The notes under the pieces: model-generated
Told to the model about the DNA's origin: nothing
The model's database searches: none
Seen by the model: the letters and a program-made list of their open reading frames with translations, nothing else
In this document: positions 27,777 to 35,964 of the stretch, in pieces
Layout: each line of letters begins with the position of its first letter
How positions within the stretch are numbered: the first letter of the stretch is position 1
Source: Bacteroidota bacterium
GTDB lineage: Bacteria > Bacteroidota > Bacteroidia > Bacteroidales > Dysgonomonadaceae
DNA length: 64,000 bases
NCBI GenBank assembly: GCA_023399295.1
Contig: JAEWQF010000014.1
Span: forward strand, 19,234 to 83,233
Direction of reading: 5' to 3'
Position numbers and translations under genes: made by a program

Positions 27777-27862
27777 ACCCACTCCCGGTTTTCTCGCTAT
27801 TTGATTTGAAACTCGCTGCGCTCAGACAACAAATCAAATCACGCTCGCTGCCCCGGGTGGGT
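27777..27862. repeat. Nested inverted repeat between the thiamine receptor gene and pnuT
   Basis: The inner arms ATTTGATTTG (27799-27808) and CAAATCAAAT (27830-27839) pair perfectly over 10 bp with a 21-nt loop. Outer arms ACCCACTCCCGG (27777-27788) and CCGGGTGGGT (27853-27862) pair with a 2-nt bulge. No T-run follows. It may be an intercistronic stabilising or processing hairpin, or a small dispersed palindromic repeat. Confidence 0.7.
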
Positions 27863-27923
27863 ACCCCGAAGATAAGCTGATATTTCGAAATAAATTGCTT
27901 TTCCCAAATCAAACAGAACTGAT

Positions 27924-28499
27924 ATGCAAACCATCGAAATCATCGGCGCCCTGATTGGCCTGCTCTACCTCTATCTCGAATACAAGGCCAACAAATGGCT
28001 CTGGCCGGTGGGGGTGCTGATGCCGGTGGTTTATGTCTGGATCTTCTTCCAGAGCAGGTTCTACGCCGACATGGGGATCAACGTCTATTACTTCTTCGCC
28101 AGCATCTATGGCTGGATCCGCTGGAACAGAGGTCGTGCCGATGGGGACGATAGACCGGTCATCATACACACCCCGCGGCGGCTGATCCTGCCCCTCACGC
28201 TGGTCACGACGCTGCTTTTCGGTCTCATTTACCTCATCCTCACCCGCTACACCGACAGCCCTGTGGCCGGGGGCGACAGCCTCACCACCGCCCTGAGCAT
28301 CACCGGCATGTGGATGCTGGCACAGAAACAGGCGGAGCAGTGGTGGGTATGGTTCCTGGTCAACCTGATCTCCTGTGGACTTTACCTCTGGAAAGGACTC
28401 AATCCCACCGCACTGCTATTCGCCATCTACACCGTGATTTCGGTGTTCGGTTACTTCAAATGGGCAAAAATGGCAATGAGAACTGACGGATCAACCTGA
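27924..28499 (+). CDS. pnuT: PnuC-family transporter, probable thiamine transporter PnuT
   Basis: A 191-residue inner-membrane protein of the PnuC family, facilitators for vitamin precursors (nicotinamide riboside, riboflavin, thiamine). Seven hydrophobic segments are visible, with the family signature YGWIRWNRG near residue 58. PnuC members specific for thiamine are called PnuT and typically lie under TPP riboswitches, as here. The specificity is inferred from this context. It would take up thiamine delivered to the periplasm by the receptor encoded upstream; cytoplasmic pyrophosphorylation by the product of the gene at 40952 would trap it. Confidence 0.9.
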   Translation: MQTIEIIGALIGLLYLYLEYKANKWLWPVGVLMPVVYVWIFFQSRFYADMGINVYYFFASIYGWIRWNRGRADGDDRPVIIHTPRRLILPLTLVTTLLFGLIYLILTRYTDSPVAGGDSLTTALSITGMWMLAQKQAEQWWVWFLVNLISCGLYLWKGLNPTALLFAIYTVISVFGYFKWAKMAMRTDGST

Positions 28500-28549
28500 G
28501 TCACGGTCATTGTGATCACGGCAACGCATCTCCCGCAGCACAGGTTGGA

Positions 28550-29548
28550 TCAACTACCGACAATCACCTCCGTCAGCTCCTCCCGGGTGAAGCCTGCGAA
28601 GAATCGGCTGATATCGATCCCCGCGAGCAGATCCATCACCTCACCGGGCGCATAACGCACCCCCTGAAGCTGCTCCTCGAGTGGAGTCAGGTCTGCTTCC
28701 CTACCGAAGAAGGTACCGAAGAAACGGATGTCGGCGATGCGCCCCTTTCGCAAGTTCAGGAATACCTGCACCTTGCCCCCTGTAAAACGGCGTTCACGCA
28801 CCACCTCGGCCACCGGGTTGGTGCCGAAGTTCCACTGCCAGTTACCGAACTTCTCACGGCGTGTCTGCTCGATGGCCTGCAGCTCCTCCTCACTGAAGTG
28901 ATAGGACACCATCTCGGGGTAGCGTTGTTTCATCTGGTTGAGGAGGTTGTCGGCGAACTGCTGAACGGTGATCTTCACCGGCAGGTTGGGCAGGATATTG
29001 TCCACGCGACTGCGCACCGACTTCACCCCTTTCGCCTCCACCACCTCCTTTGAGGGTTCAAGTGCGCGTGAGAGCACAGTCAGGTCGGTGTCGAACAAGA
29101 GGCAACCATGATGCATCACCCTGCCGTGGTGGTAGGCCTGGGCGTTGCCGCATATCTTCCTGCCACCGATGGTGATGTCGTTGCGGCCGGTGAACTCAGC
29201 CTTCACGCCCAGTTCGGCCAGTGTCTCGATCACCGGCTGTGAGAATGTTTTAAAGTCGAATGTGCCCTCTCCCTCTTCTTCGTTAGCAATGATGGTGTAG
29301 TTGAGGTTGTTCAGGTCGTGGTAGACCGCACCGCCGCCGGTGATGCGCCGCACCACCTGGATCCCCTGTTCCTCCACGTAGCGGTTATTGATCTCGGCCA
29401 GCGTGTTCTGGTTCTTGCCGACGATGATGGAGGGTTCGTTGATCCAGAGGATGAATATCTTTCCGAACTGCCGCAGCTGCTTGAAACAATACTCCTCCAG
29501 TGCAATGTTGTAGTCTGGTTTGTTGCTGTTGCTGATGATGTAAATCAT
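28550..29548 (-). CDS. lplA: Lipoate-protein ligase A
   Basis: Activates free lipoate with ATP and attaches it to lipoyl domains. The 332-residue protein has the catalytic-domain signature RRITGGGAVYHDLNNLNY (about residues 68-85), the lysine region GRNDITIGGRKICGNAQ, and a C-terminal accessory domain from about residue 240. It lies downstream of the pyruvate dehydrogenase operon on the same strand, but a terminator and an 8-bp repeat array separate them. The likely substrate is the lipoyl domain of the E3 subunit encoded at 29801-31510. Confidence 0.95.
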   Translation of the reverse strand: MIYIISNSNKPDYNIALEEYCFKQLRQFGKIFILWINEPSIIVGKNQNTLAEINNRYVEEQGIQVVRRITGGGAVYHDLNNLNYTIIANEEEGEGTFDFKTFSQPVIETLAELGVKAEFTGRNDITIGGRKICGNAQAYHHGRVMHHGCLLFDTDLTVLSRALEPSKEVVEAKGVKSVRSRVDNILPNLPVKITVQQFADNLLNQMKQRYPEMVSYHFSEEELQAIEQTRREKFGNWQWNFGTNPVAEVVRERRFTGGKVQVFLNLRKGRIADIRFFGTFFGREADLTPLEEQLQGVRYAPGEVMDLLAGIDISRFFAGFTREELTEVIVGS

Positions 29549-29562
29549 TACCAGTTTATTAC

Positions 29563-29650
29563 GTTATTAGGTTGTTACGTTATTAGGTTATTATATTGTT
29601 ATGTTGTTATGTTGTCAGGCAGTTCGGTTGTCAGGTTGCCCGGTTAATTC
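29563..29650 (+). repeat. 8-bp tandem array upstream of lplA (array 3)
   Basis: Eleven in-phase octamers: GTTATTAG, GTTGTTAC, GTTATTAG, GTTATTAT, ATTGTTAT, GTTGTTAT, GTTGTCAG, GCAGTTCG, GTTGTCAG, GTTGCCCG, GTTAATTC. There is no indel. The unit resembles the octamer blocks that open arrays 1 and 2, but no heptamer block follows. It lies 15 bp before the lplA start codon, in the lplA leader region. Confidence 0.82.
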
Positions 29651-29718
29651 CGAGATGGCGAAACCCGGGAATCCAATAACCTACAGACGATACAACCTGC
29701 AAAGATGAAAATAAACAG

Positions 29719-29756
29719 AGACCGGTTGTTCACCCTACAAAAGTGCCAACCGGTCT
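29719..29756 (-). terminator. Terminator of the pyruvate dehydrogenase operon
   Basis: A perfect 10-bp stem AGACCGGTTG / CAACCGGTCT with an 18-nt loop. On the minus strand it is followed by a T-rich stretch (CTGTTTATTTTC). It lies 45 bp beyond the lpdA stop. Confidence 0.65.
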
Positions 29757-29800
29757 TCTTCAACTATCTTTTACCTGTCAAGCCTCAGCTGACGAGGCAA

Positions 29801-31510
29801 TCATTTCTTTTTCTTCGGGATGTGTACCGCCTCACCCAACACATCGTTGAACGCTTCAATCAGCGCCTCCGAGTAGGTGGGGTGTCCGTAGATGGTATTC
29901 ACCGCCTCGTTCACCGTGATCTCCATCTCCATCACAAGCGATGCCTGGGTGATGATCTCGGCCGCGGAGGGACCAATGATGTGCACACCCAGTATCTCAC
30001 CATAGCGGTTGTCGGCAATCACCTTCACGAAGCCCACCGCATCACCCGATGCCAGGGCGCGCCCGTTGGCGGCGAAGTTGAACCTGCCGATGCGTATATC
30101 ATCATATTTTTCCCGCGCCTGCTCCTCGGTCATGCCCACCTGCGCCACCTCGGGTGAGGTATAGACAACAGAAGGTGCCGAGAGCAGCTTTACCTTGCGG
30201 TGGTTGCCCTTGACCGCGTTCTCGGCGGCCACCTCACCCATGCGGAAGGCTACGTGTGCCAGCATCTTGATGCCATTCACATCGCCGGGAGCATAGATCC
30301 CTTTCAGGCTGGTCTCCATGTACTCGTTCACCTTGATCTTGCCCCGTTCAACCTCGGGTTTCACCTCACCCAGCCCCTCCAGATCGGGTGTACGACCGAT
30401 GGAGATGAGTGCCTTGTCGGCGATCACCGGATCCTTGCCTTCCATGTGCACCTCCAGCTTGTCGCCCTTGTCCACGATCTCGGTGATGCGTGTGGAGGTC
30501 ATCACCTCGATTCCCTTTTTCTTCAGGTGGCGGAGCAGTTCGGCCGACACCTCCTGGTCGAGGGTGGGTACGATGCGATCCATCATCTCGATGATGATCA
30601 CCTTCGATCCCAGACCCGCGAACGACTGTCCCATCTCGGTACCGATCACGCCACCACCGATCACGGCGAGTGTGCCGGGCACCTCCTTCACGGCCAGCAG
30701 TTCGTCGCTGGTGAGTACCTTCTTGCTCTCGATGCCCGGGATGTTGATCCTGGAGGCTTTTGAACCGCCCGCCAGGATGATCTTGTCCGCCTTGATGATC
30801 TGCGTGTCGTTCACCACCACGTCGTGGTTCTTGTTGATGCGTCCCACGCCCTGGTAGATGTCCACACCGTTGCTCTTGAGCAGGGAAACAACACCGCTGG
30901 TGAGCTTCTTCACCACGCCATTCTTGTACTCCTGCACCTTCTCCATGTCGATCTTGATCATGGTGCTGTCGATGATAATTCCCCTCGATGCCGCTGCCTG
31001 AATGTGCTCGATGATCTCCGCATTCTTCAGATAGGTCTTGGTGGGGATGCAACCCACGTTGAGACAGGTACCACCGAAGGTGCCCTTCTCCACGATGGCC
31101 ACCTTGGCGCCCAGCTGAGCCGCGCGGATGGCGGCCACATAACCGGCAGGTCCCCCGCCGATCACCACCACCTGGTAGTTGTCCTCCAGCCGGATCATCC
31201 GCTTCTCTTCGTCGCTCTCCTTCGTACCGGTGTCTTCAATCACCTCGGGCATCAGTGTTGCAGCCGATTCGTTTTCGGAGCCGATGTAACCGATCACCTC
31301 GGTCACCGGCACGGTATCCCCATCCTGGTGGACGATCTTCAGCAGGATACCCGTTGCTTCCGCCTCAAGCTCCATGCTGGTCTTGTCGGTCATGATCTCA
31401 AGGATGATCTCCCCCTCTTTGACGGGATCGCCCTCTTTCTTCAACCATTTCACAATTTGTCCCTCGGTCATGTCGATACCGGCCTTGGGCATGATGATTT
31501 CAAAAGCCAT
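29801..31510 (-). CDS. lpdA: Dihydrolipoyl dehydrogenase (E3) with N-terminal lipoyl domain
   Basis: Reoxidises dihydrolipoyl groups with NAD+ in the 2-oxoacid dehydrogenase complex. At 569 residues it is about 100 longer than plain E3. Residues 1-77 are a complete lipoyl domain with the acceptor lysine at about residue 43 (EIMTDKTSMELEAEA). A short linker (about 78-110) leads to the flavoprotein: FAD loop VVIGGGPAGYVAAI, redox disulfide GGTCLNVGCIPTK, NAD loop AVIGGGVIGTEMGQSF, and the C-terminal His-Glu of the family (YGHPTYSEAL). It is the last gene of pdhA-pdhB-pdhC-lpdA. The E2 partner lacks a lipoyl domain, so this one appears to serve the complex. Confidence 0.95.
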   Translation of the reverse strand: MAFEIIMPKAGIDMTEGQIVKWLKKEGDPVKEGEIILEIMTDKTSMELEAEATGILLKIVHQDGDTVPVTEVIGYIGSENESAATLMPEVIEDTGTKESDEEKRMIRLEDNYQVVVIGGGPAGYVAAIRAAQLGAKVAIVEKGTFGGTCLNVGCIPTKTYLKNAEIIEHIQAAASRGIIIDSTMIKIDMEKVQEYKNGVVKKLTSGVVSLLKSNGVDIYQGVGRINKNHDVVVNDTQIIKADKIILAGGSKASRINIPGIESKKVLTSDELLAVKEVPGTLAVIGGGVIGTEMGQSFAGLGSKVIIIEMMDRIVPTLDQEVSAELLRHLKKKGIEVMTSTRITEIVDKGDKLEVHMEGKDPVIADKALISIGRTPDLEGLGEVKPEVERGKIKVNEYMETSLKGIYAPGDVNGIKMLAHVAFRMGEVAAENAVKGNHRKVKLLSAPSVVYTSPEVAQVGMTEEQAREKYDDIRIGRFNFAANGRALASGDAVGFVKVIADNRYGEILGVHIIGPSAAEIITQASLVMEMEITVNEAVNTIYGHPTYSEALIEAFNDVLGEAVHIPKKKK

Positions 31511-31528
31511 ATTTCTGTTTTTTCTTGT

Positions 31529-32653
31529 TTATATCAATAGGGTCATCGGGTTCTCCAGCAACGCCTTCAGGTCGGTCATGAACCTGGCGGCGGTGAGGCC
31601 GTCAATGATCCGGTGGTCGCTCGTGAGGCTGATCTTCATGATGGGACGGATCACCATCTCACCGTTCACCGGAACGACCCGCTCCTGTGTGGAGGCGACG
31701 CTCAGGATGGCTGCATTGGGCTGGTTGATGATGGCGGTGAACTCATCCACACCATACATCCCCAGGTTGCTGATCGAGAAGGTGCTTCCCGCCTGTTCGT
31801 CGGGCAACAGCTTCTTGGAGAGGGTGCGTTCGGTGAGATCCTTGATGGCCACCACGAACTCGCTCAGGCTCATCCTGTCGGCATGCTTCACCACCGGCAC
31901 CAGCAGTCCCTCATCCATACCTACTGCCATACCGAGGTTCACATAGTTGTGGTAGGTAATCTCGGTACCCTCCTTGTTGAGACTGGCATTGATCGATTTG
32001 TGTTTCATCAGCGTCTTCACCACCGCCACTGAGATCAGGTCGGTGACGGTCAGCTTCTTCCCTGTTTTCTCCTTGATAGGTTCGATGAGCTGCTTGCGCA
32101 GCGCCAGCAGGTTGGTCATATCCACCTCCCAGGTCTGGATGAAGGAGGGAATACCGAAGTAGCTCTCCATCATCCGCTTGGAGATGATCTTGCGCATCTG
32201 CGTCATCGGCACGGTCTCGCTGCTGCCTGCAGGAGCAGCAACGGCTGACGGTGAAACAGGTGTGGCAGCCCCTTGGGTTGCCGTTGTGGCAGGCTGTTGT
32301 GGGGTCTGCGCCGCACCAGACAATTGTTTTGGAGCCGCTGCAGCTTCTGCCAGATCGTCGCGTGTGAGCGACGCTTTTACTTGCGGGTCGGTGATCAGTG
32401 GCAACAGATCCTCCTTGAGGATCTTCTGGTTGTGGCCACTTCCCCTGATCTCTTTCAGATCAATATTGTGCTCCTCGGCAATGCGACGGGCCAGCGGGGA
32501 GATATGAATCTTCTCCTCATAGTTGAACCCGGCAATGTCGTCGCGGTGGATGCGTCCCTTGTAACCGGTGCCGGTCACATTGGTCAGCTTCACACCGAGG
32601 CGTCTGGCCAGTGTTCTTGCCGCGGGTGTCGCCCTTAGTTTGACTGTTTCCAT
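31529..32653 (-). CDS. pdhC: Dihydrolipoamide acyltransferase (E2) without lipoyl domain, two subunit-binding domains
   Basis: Core acetyltransferase of the complex. The 374-residue protein starts directly with a peripheral-subunit-binding domain (about 5-42, ATPAARTLARRLGV), followed by a second one (about 49-86, SPLARRIAEEHNID), an Ala/Pro/Thr-rich linker (about 90-145) and the catalytic domain. The catalytic motif is SDHRIIDG near residue 350. The usual N-terminal lipoyl domain is absent, and the 11-bp gap to pdhB leaves no room for a missed start. Tandem binding domains are unusual for E2. The layout implies that the lipoyl arm comes from E3. Confidence 0.93.
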   Translation of the reverse strand: METVKLRATPAARTLARRLGVKLTNVTGTGYKGRIHRDDIAGFNYEEKIHISPLARRIAEEHNIDLKEIRGSGHNQKILKEDLLPLITDPQVKASLTRDDLAEAAAAPKQLSGAAQTPQQPATTATQGAATPVSPSAVAAPAGSSETVPMTQMRKIISKRMMESYFGIPSFIQTWEVDMTNLLALRKQLIEPIKEKTGKKLTVTDLISVAVVKTLMKHKSINASLNKEGTEITYHNYVNLGMAVGMDEGLLVPVVKHADRMSLSEFVVAIKDLTERTLSKKLLPDEQAGSTFSISNLGMYGVDEFTAIINQPNAAILSVASTQERVVPVNGEMVIRPIMKISLTSDHRIIDGLTAARFMTDLKALLENPMTLLI

Positions 32654-32664
32654 GCCCTCCCTCT

Positions 32665-33666
32665 TTAGCGGTTGTTGACTAGCTTGAGAATGTATTTCTT
32701 GATCCGCTCCACGTTGGGGATCATGGCTGCTTCCAGGGTCTGGTTGTAGGGGATGGGCACATCCTCACCTGCCAAGCGCAGGATGCGTCCGTCGAGATAA
32801 TCAAAGGCATCGCTCTCGGCGATGGTGGCGGCCACCTCACCAATGAAACCACCTGTCTTGTGGGCGTCGTTCACCAGCAGCACCTTGCCGGTCTTCCGCA
32901 CCGACTCCAGCACCGTTTCCTTGTCGAGAGGCTTGAGCGTGAGCAGATCGACAACCTCCACACTCACACCCTCGGCTTCCTCCACCTCTTTTGCAGCCTG
33001 CATCACCCGCTCGAGCATGCGGCCGTAGGTGATCACCGAAACATCCTTTCCCTCCTTCTTGATGTGGGCCTTGCCGATGGGCAACACATAGTCGGGGTCG
33101 AGCGGTACCTCGCCTTTCATGTTGAACTGCGCCTTGTACTCCAGGAAAATCACCGGGTTGTTGTCGCGGATGGCTGCTTTCAGGATCCCCTTCACATCGC
33201 CCGGGGTACCGGGTGCCACCACCTTCAGCCCGGGGATATGGGTAAACCATGCCTCCAGCGACTGTGAGTGTTGTGCGGCAGAGCCTACGCCACCACCGGC
33301 AGCGCAGCGGAAAACGACAGGGATCTGCCCCTTACCACCAAACATATATCTTGTCTTGGCTGCCTGGTTGACGATGTTGTCCATCATGTAGACAATGAAA
33401 TCCATGAAGGTGACATCCACGATGGGACGCATGCCGGTCATGGCGGCTCCGATGGCGGCTCCGGAGATGGCATTCTCCGAGATGGGGGTGTCGCGCACCC
33501 GCTCCTTGCCAAACTCTTCGAGCATCCCTACCGAGGTTCCGAAGTCACCTCCGAAGATCCCCACATCCTCACCCATGAGGAATACGTTTTCGTCGCGCCG
33601 CATCTCTTCCGACATGGCCATGATGATGGCGTCGCGGACGGACATGATTTTCGTTTCTTTTTCCAT
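32665..33666 (-). CDS. pdhB: Pyruvate dehydrogenase E1 component, beta subunit
   Basis: Forms the thiamine-diphosphate enzyme E1 with PdhA. I take ATG 33666 (MEKETKIMSVRDAIIMAM, 333 residues), since the upstream extension overlaps the pdhA end and has no family similarity. Typical segments are FLMGEDVGIFGGDFG, RVRDTPISENAISGAAIGAAMTG, and the C-terminal transketolase domain with VLLVNDAHKTGGF. The whole operon resembles pyruvate or acetoin dehydrogenase; with no acetoin genes nearby, pyruvate is the likelier substrate. Confidence 0.92.
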   Translation of the reverse strand: MEKETKIMSVRDAIIMAMSEEMRRDENVFLMGEDVGIFGGDFGTSVGMLEEFGKERVRDTPISENAISGAAIGAAMTGMRPIVDVTFMDFIVYMMDNIVNQAAKTRYMFGGKGQIPVVFRCAAGGGVGSAAQHSQSLEAWFTHIPGLKVVAPGTPGDVKGILKAAIRDNNPVIFLEYKAQFNMKGEVPLDPDYVLPIGKAHIKKEGKDVSVITYGRMLERVMQAAKEVEEAEGVSVEVVDLLTLKPLDKETVLESVRKTGKVLLVNDAHKTGGFIGEVAATIAESDAFDYLDGRILRLAGEDVPIPYNQTLEAAMIPNVERIKKYILKLVNNR

Positions 33667-33694
33667 TGATTGGTTATCGTGTGCTGTTGTTTTT

Positions 33695-34687
33695 TTAATC
33701 TGCATAAATGTCTTCGAAGGCTGACTCCAGTGTGGGCTCGGGACTGCTCAGCGCGAATCTCACCGATTCTTCCACTGCTTCCAGTGAGGCGTTGTTCAGC
33801 TCTTCCAGTTCCTTCTCGGTGGCAATCTTCTGCTCAATGAGGTAGTTACGAAAGCGCGCAATCGGATCTTTTTGCTTCCACTCATCCACCTCATCCTTGG
33901 TGCGGTACTTGCCGGGATCGGATGTGGAGTGTCCCAGCCAGCGATAAGTGATCGCCTCCACCAGTACGGGGCCATTGCCCTCGCGTACATATTGTACAAT
34001 CTCAGCGAATTTGTTGTACACCGCCATCAGGTCGTTGCCATCTTCGATGAAATGGCCCGGGATACCGTAGGAAGCTGCCCGCTGGTAGTTGTAATCGATG
34101 TTGATCACATCCTTGATGGGGGTGCTGATGCCATACAGGTTGTTGATGGAATAGAAGATTACCGGCAGATTCCAGATGGAGGCCATGTTCATTGTCTCGT
34201 GGAAGGTGCCTTCGTTCACCGCACCGTCGCCGAAAAAGCAGACCACGATCTTGCCCGTCTTCTTCATCTTCTGGGTCAACGCGGCACCGATGGCCATCCC
34301 CATGCCACCACCCACGATCCCGTTGGCACCCAAGTTGCCGTTGTCGAGGTCGGCGATGTGCATGGATCCTCCCTTGCCCTTACAAGTGCCGGTGGCCTTT
34401 CCCATGATTTCAGCCATCATCCCGTTGAGATCGATCTCCAGGGCGATGCTCTGTCCGTGGCCGCGGTGGTTGGAGGTGATCATGTCGAATCCCTTCTCTA
34501 TGGCGGCTACCGCCCCCACATTGGCGGCCTCCTCACCAATGGAGAAGTGCGTCATTCCGGGAATCATCCCTTTCCGCACCAACTTGTTCACCTTACTGTC
34601 GAAATTGCGGATGTCAAGCATCATGCGATGCATGTGCATCATCTTCTCCTTCGATAAATTGTTCTTTGTTGATTTTGTTTTCGCCAT
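33695..34687 (-). CDS. pdhA: Pyruvate dehydrogenase E1 component, alpha subunit
   Basis: Binds thiamine diphosphate and decarboxylates pyruvate. From ATG 34687 it has 330 residues. The ThDP motif is visible as GDGAVNEGTFHETMNMASIWNLP written in two parts, GDGAVNEG and then NLPVIFYSINN. The loop RGHGQSIAL and GKGGSMHIAD are family signatures. It is the first gene of the operon. Upstream lie a GC-rich inverted repeat (34827-34857) and the divergent Rrf2 regulator. The enzyme depends on thiamine, for which uptake genes lie 6 kb away. Confidence 0.93.
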   Translation of the reverse strand: MAKTKSTKNNLSKEKMMHMHRMMLDIRNFDSKVNKLVRKGMIPGMTHFSIGEEAANVGAVAAIEKGFDMITSNHRGHGQSIALEIDLNGMMAEIMGKATGTCKGKGGSMHIADLDNGNLGANGIVGGGMGMAIGAALTQKMKKTGKIVVCFFGDGAVNEGTFHETMNMASIWNLPVIFYSINNLYGISTPIKDVINIDYNYQRAASYGIPGHFIEDGNDLMAVYNKFAEIVQYVREGNGPVLVEAITYRWLGHSTSDPGKYRTKDEVDEWKQKDPIARFRNYLIEQKIATEKELEELNNASLEAVEESVRFALSSPEPTLESAFEDIYAD

Positions 34688-34826
34688 AACAGCTTCCTTC
34701 ATATATTTTATTGTAGTTTTCTACATAATTAGAATGAGTCTACATAACAACACTATTTTTAACTTATTGTTTGTAGGGGTGTGATTTTTATGTTTTATTA
34801 AATTTTCAACCCACAAAAAAGTGCCG

Positions 34827-34857
34827 CCCGACACGTTGGAAGGGACGACGTGTCGGG
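34827..34857. repeat. GC-rich inverted repeat between pdhA and the Rrf2 gene
   Basis: CCCGACACGT (34827-34836) and ACGTGTCGGG (34848-34857) pair perfectly over 10 bp with an 11-nt loop. On the minus strand it is followed by six T residues a few bases later, so it could end or attenuate transcription towards pdhA; otherwise it may be a protein-binding site. Confidence 0.6.
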
Positions 34858-34902
34858 TCAAAAAAAACAATGGCACAAAGGTAAAAAAATATTTGCGATA
34901 TT

Positions 34903-34935
34903 TTTGTCGGGAATTGAAAAGATTTCCTATCTTTG
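34903..34935 (+). promoter_or_regulatory. Promoter of the Rrf2 regulator gene
   Basis: TTTG at 34903-34906, a 21-nt spacer, TATCTTTG at 34928-34935. Both boxes match the consensus. The start codon lies 19 bp downstream. Confidence 0.85.
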
Positions 34936-34954
34936 AAGCGTCAAAAGCTAAAAG

Positions 34955-35389
34955 ATGTTTTCAAAAGCATGTGAACATGGTATCCGGGCGATGCTCTACA
35001 TTGCCTCCCAATCGCTGAGGGAGAGGCGGGTAAAGATTGGTGACATCGTACATCAAACCGGTTCGCCCGAAGCTTTTACCGGTAAGATCCTGGGGCTGCT
35101 CTCCCGACACGGACTTGTCGATTCCTACACGGGACCGTCCGGTGGCTTCGAGATCAAAAAGGAGAGGATCGGGCAGATATCCATCGAACAGATCGTGCGC
35201 GCCATCGACGGCAATGAATTTTTTGAGGGATGTGCCCTGGGACTCTCTCACTGTGACGAAAAGAACCCATGTCCCATGCACCATTCGGTAGTGAAAATAC
35301 GCAATAACATGTTCAATGTATTGGCACATACCAGCGTCTACGACCTGGTGAGCAACCAGCAGCAGATCGAACTGATTTTGAAGCGTTAA
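34955..35389 (+). CDS. Rrf2-family transcriptional regulator, probable nitric-oxide sensor
   Basis: A 144-residue winged-helix protein of the Rrf2 family (IscR, NsrR, RirA). The N-terminal HTH is clear (ACEHGIRAMLYIASQ... TGSPEAFTGKILGLLSRHGLVDS). Three cysteines in a short window, CALGLSHCDEKNPC (about residues 93-106), fit the C-x6-C-x5-C spacing that ligates a [2Fe-2S] or [4Fe-4S] cluster in NsrR-like members. Its position ahead of NO reductase and Ric genes suggests that it senses NO and represses them, perhaps through the inverted repeat at 35404-35423. It has its own promoter. Confidence 0.88.
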   Translation: MFSKACEHGIRAMLYIASQSLRERRVKIGDIVHQTGSPEAFTGKILGLLSRHGLVDSYTGPSGGFEIKKERIGQISIEQIVRAIDGNEFFEGCALGLSHCDEKNPCPMHHSVVKIRNNMFNVLAHTSVYDLVSNQQQIELILKR

Positions 35390-35403
35390 ATTTTTGGCCC
35401 TAT

Positions 35404-35423
35404 TTACGAGTTTTTTGTCGTAA
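35404..35423. promoter_or_regulatory. Candidate operator of the NO-response genes
   Basis: A perfect inverted repeat TTACGA-N8-TCGTAA lies 49 bp before the next start codon and 14 bp after the regulator stop. The dyad size suits a dimeric regulator. Binding by the Rrf2 protein is inferred from position only; it differs in sequence from the E. coli NsrR site. Confidence 0.5.
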
Positions 35424-35472
35424 TTAAAACCCTATTGTTCATTGATACTTATTTCATCAAACGAAGAAAAAT

Positions 35473-35928
35473 ATGACCCACCAACCAATCCATCAAGTCT
35501 TCACCCGGGCAGCACTACCAGTCACCTTTCTCTGGATCGGATTTGTCTCGGCCATCAGTTTCATGGAGGCCTGGCTGAAGTTCAGGGCCCCCGGCATCAC
35601 CCTGCCCCTCGGACTCGGCATCGGCAGTCTGGTCTTCAAGGCACTGAACCTGATGGAGTGGCTCTTCGCGCTGCTCATCGCAGTGAGGTTTGTACTGAAC
35701 CGAAGAGGAGAGCGGAGAAGCAGTGTGATCCAATATGGAATCATCCTGACACTCCTCCTGGTCCAGACACTCTGGCTGCTACCGGCACTCGATGCACGCA
35801 TCCCCCTCTACCAACAAGGGCTGGAGGTACCCTCCTCCCCACTGCACCTCTATTATGTAGTCGTGGAGGTAAGCAAGGTGGTGCTTCTGTTTCTGCTTGG
35901 AATCCGATTTTTAAAAGAGGCAAGATAA
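35473..35928 (+). CDS. Small integral membrane protein linked to NO reductase
   Basis: 151 residues with four predicted membrane helices (about 15-33, 45-75, 88-106, 124-146) and short charged loops, including RRGERRSS. I do not recognise a family. It lies between the Rrf2 regulator and norB, 36 bp upstream of the latter on the same strand, so it is probably part of the NO-response operon. It may be an assembly or accessory factor for the reductase. Confidence 0.7.
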   Translation: MTHQPIHQVFTRAALPVTFLWIGFVSAISFMEAWLKFRAPGITLPLGLGIGSLVFKALNLMEWLFALLIAVRFVLNRRGERRSSVIQYGIILTLLLVQTLWLLPALDARIPLYQQGLEVPSSPLHLYYVVVEVSKVVLLFLLGIRFLKEAR

Positions 35929-35964
35929 ACCTGTCAATTATCCATTCACAAAAAAAAAATACCT

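Noticed and set aside
31529..32664. Missing lipoyl domain of E2 due to a frameshift or wrong start
   Set aside because: Only 11 bp separate E2 from pdhB, and no lipoyl motif is found in other frames nearby; the lipoyl domain is on E3.
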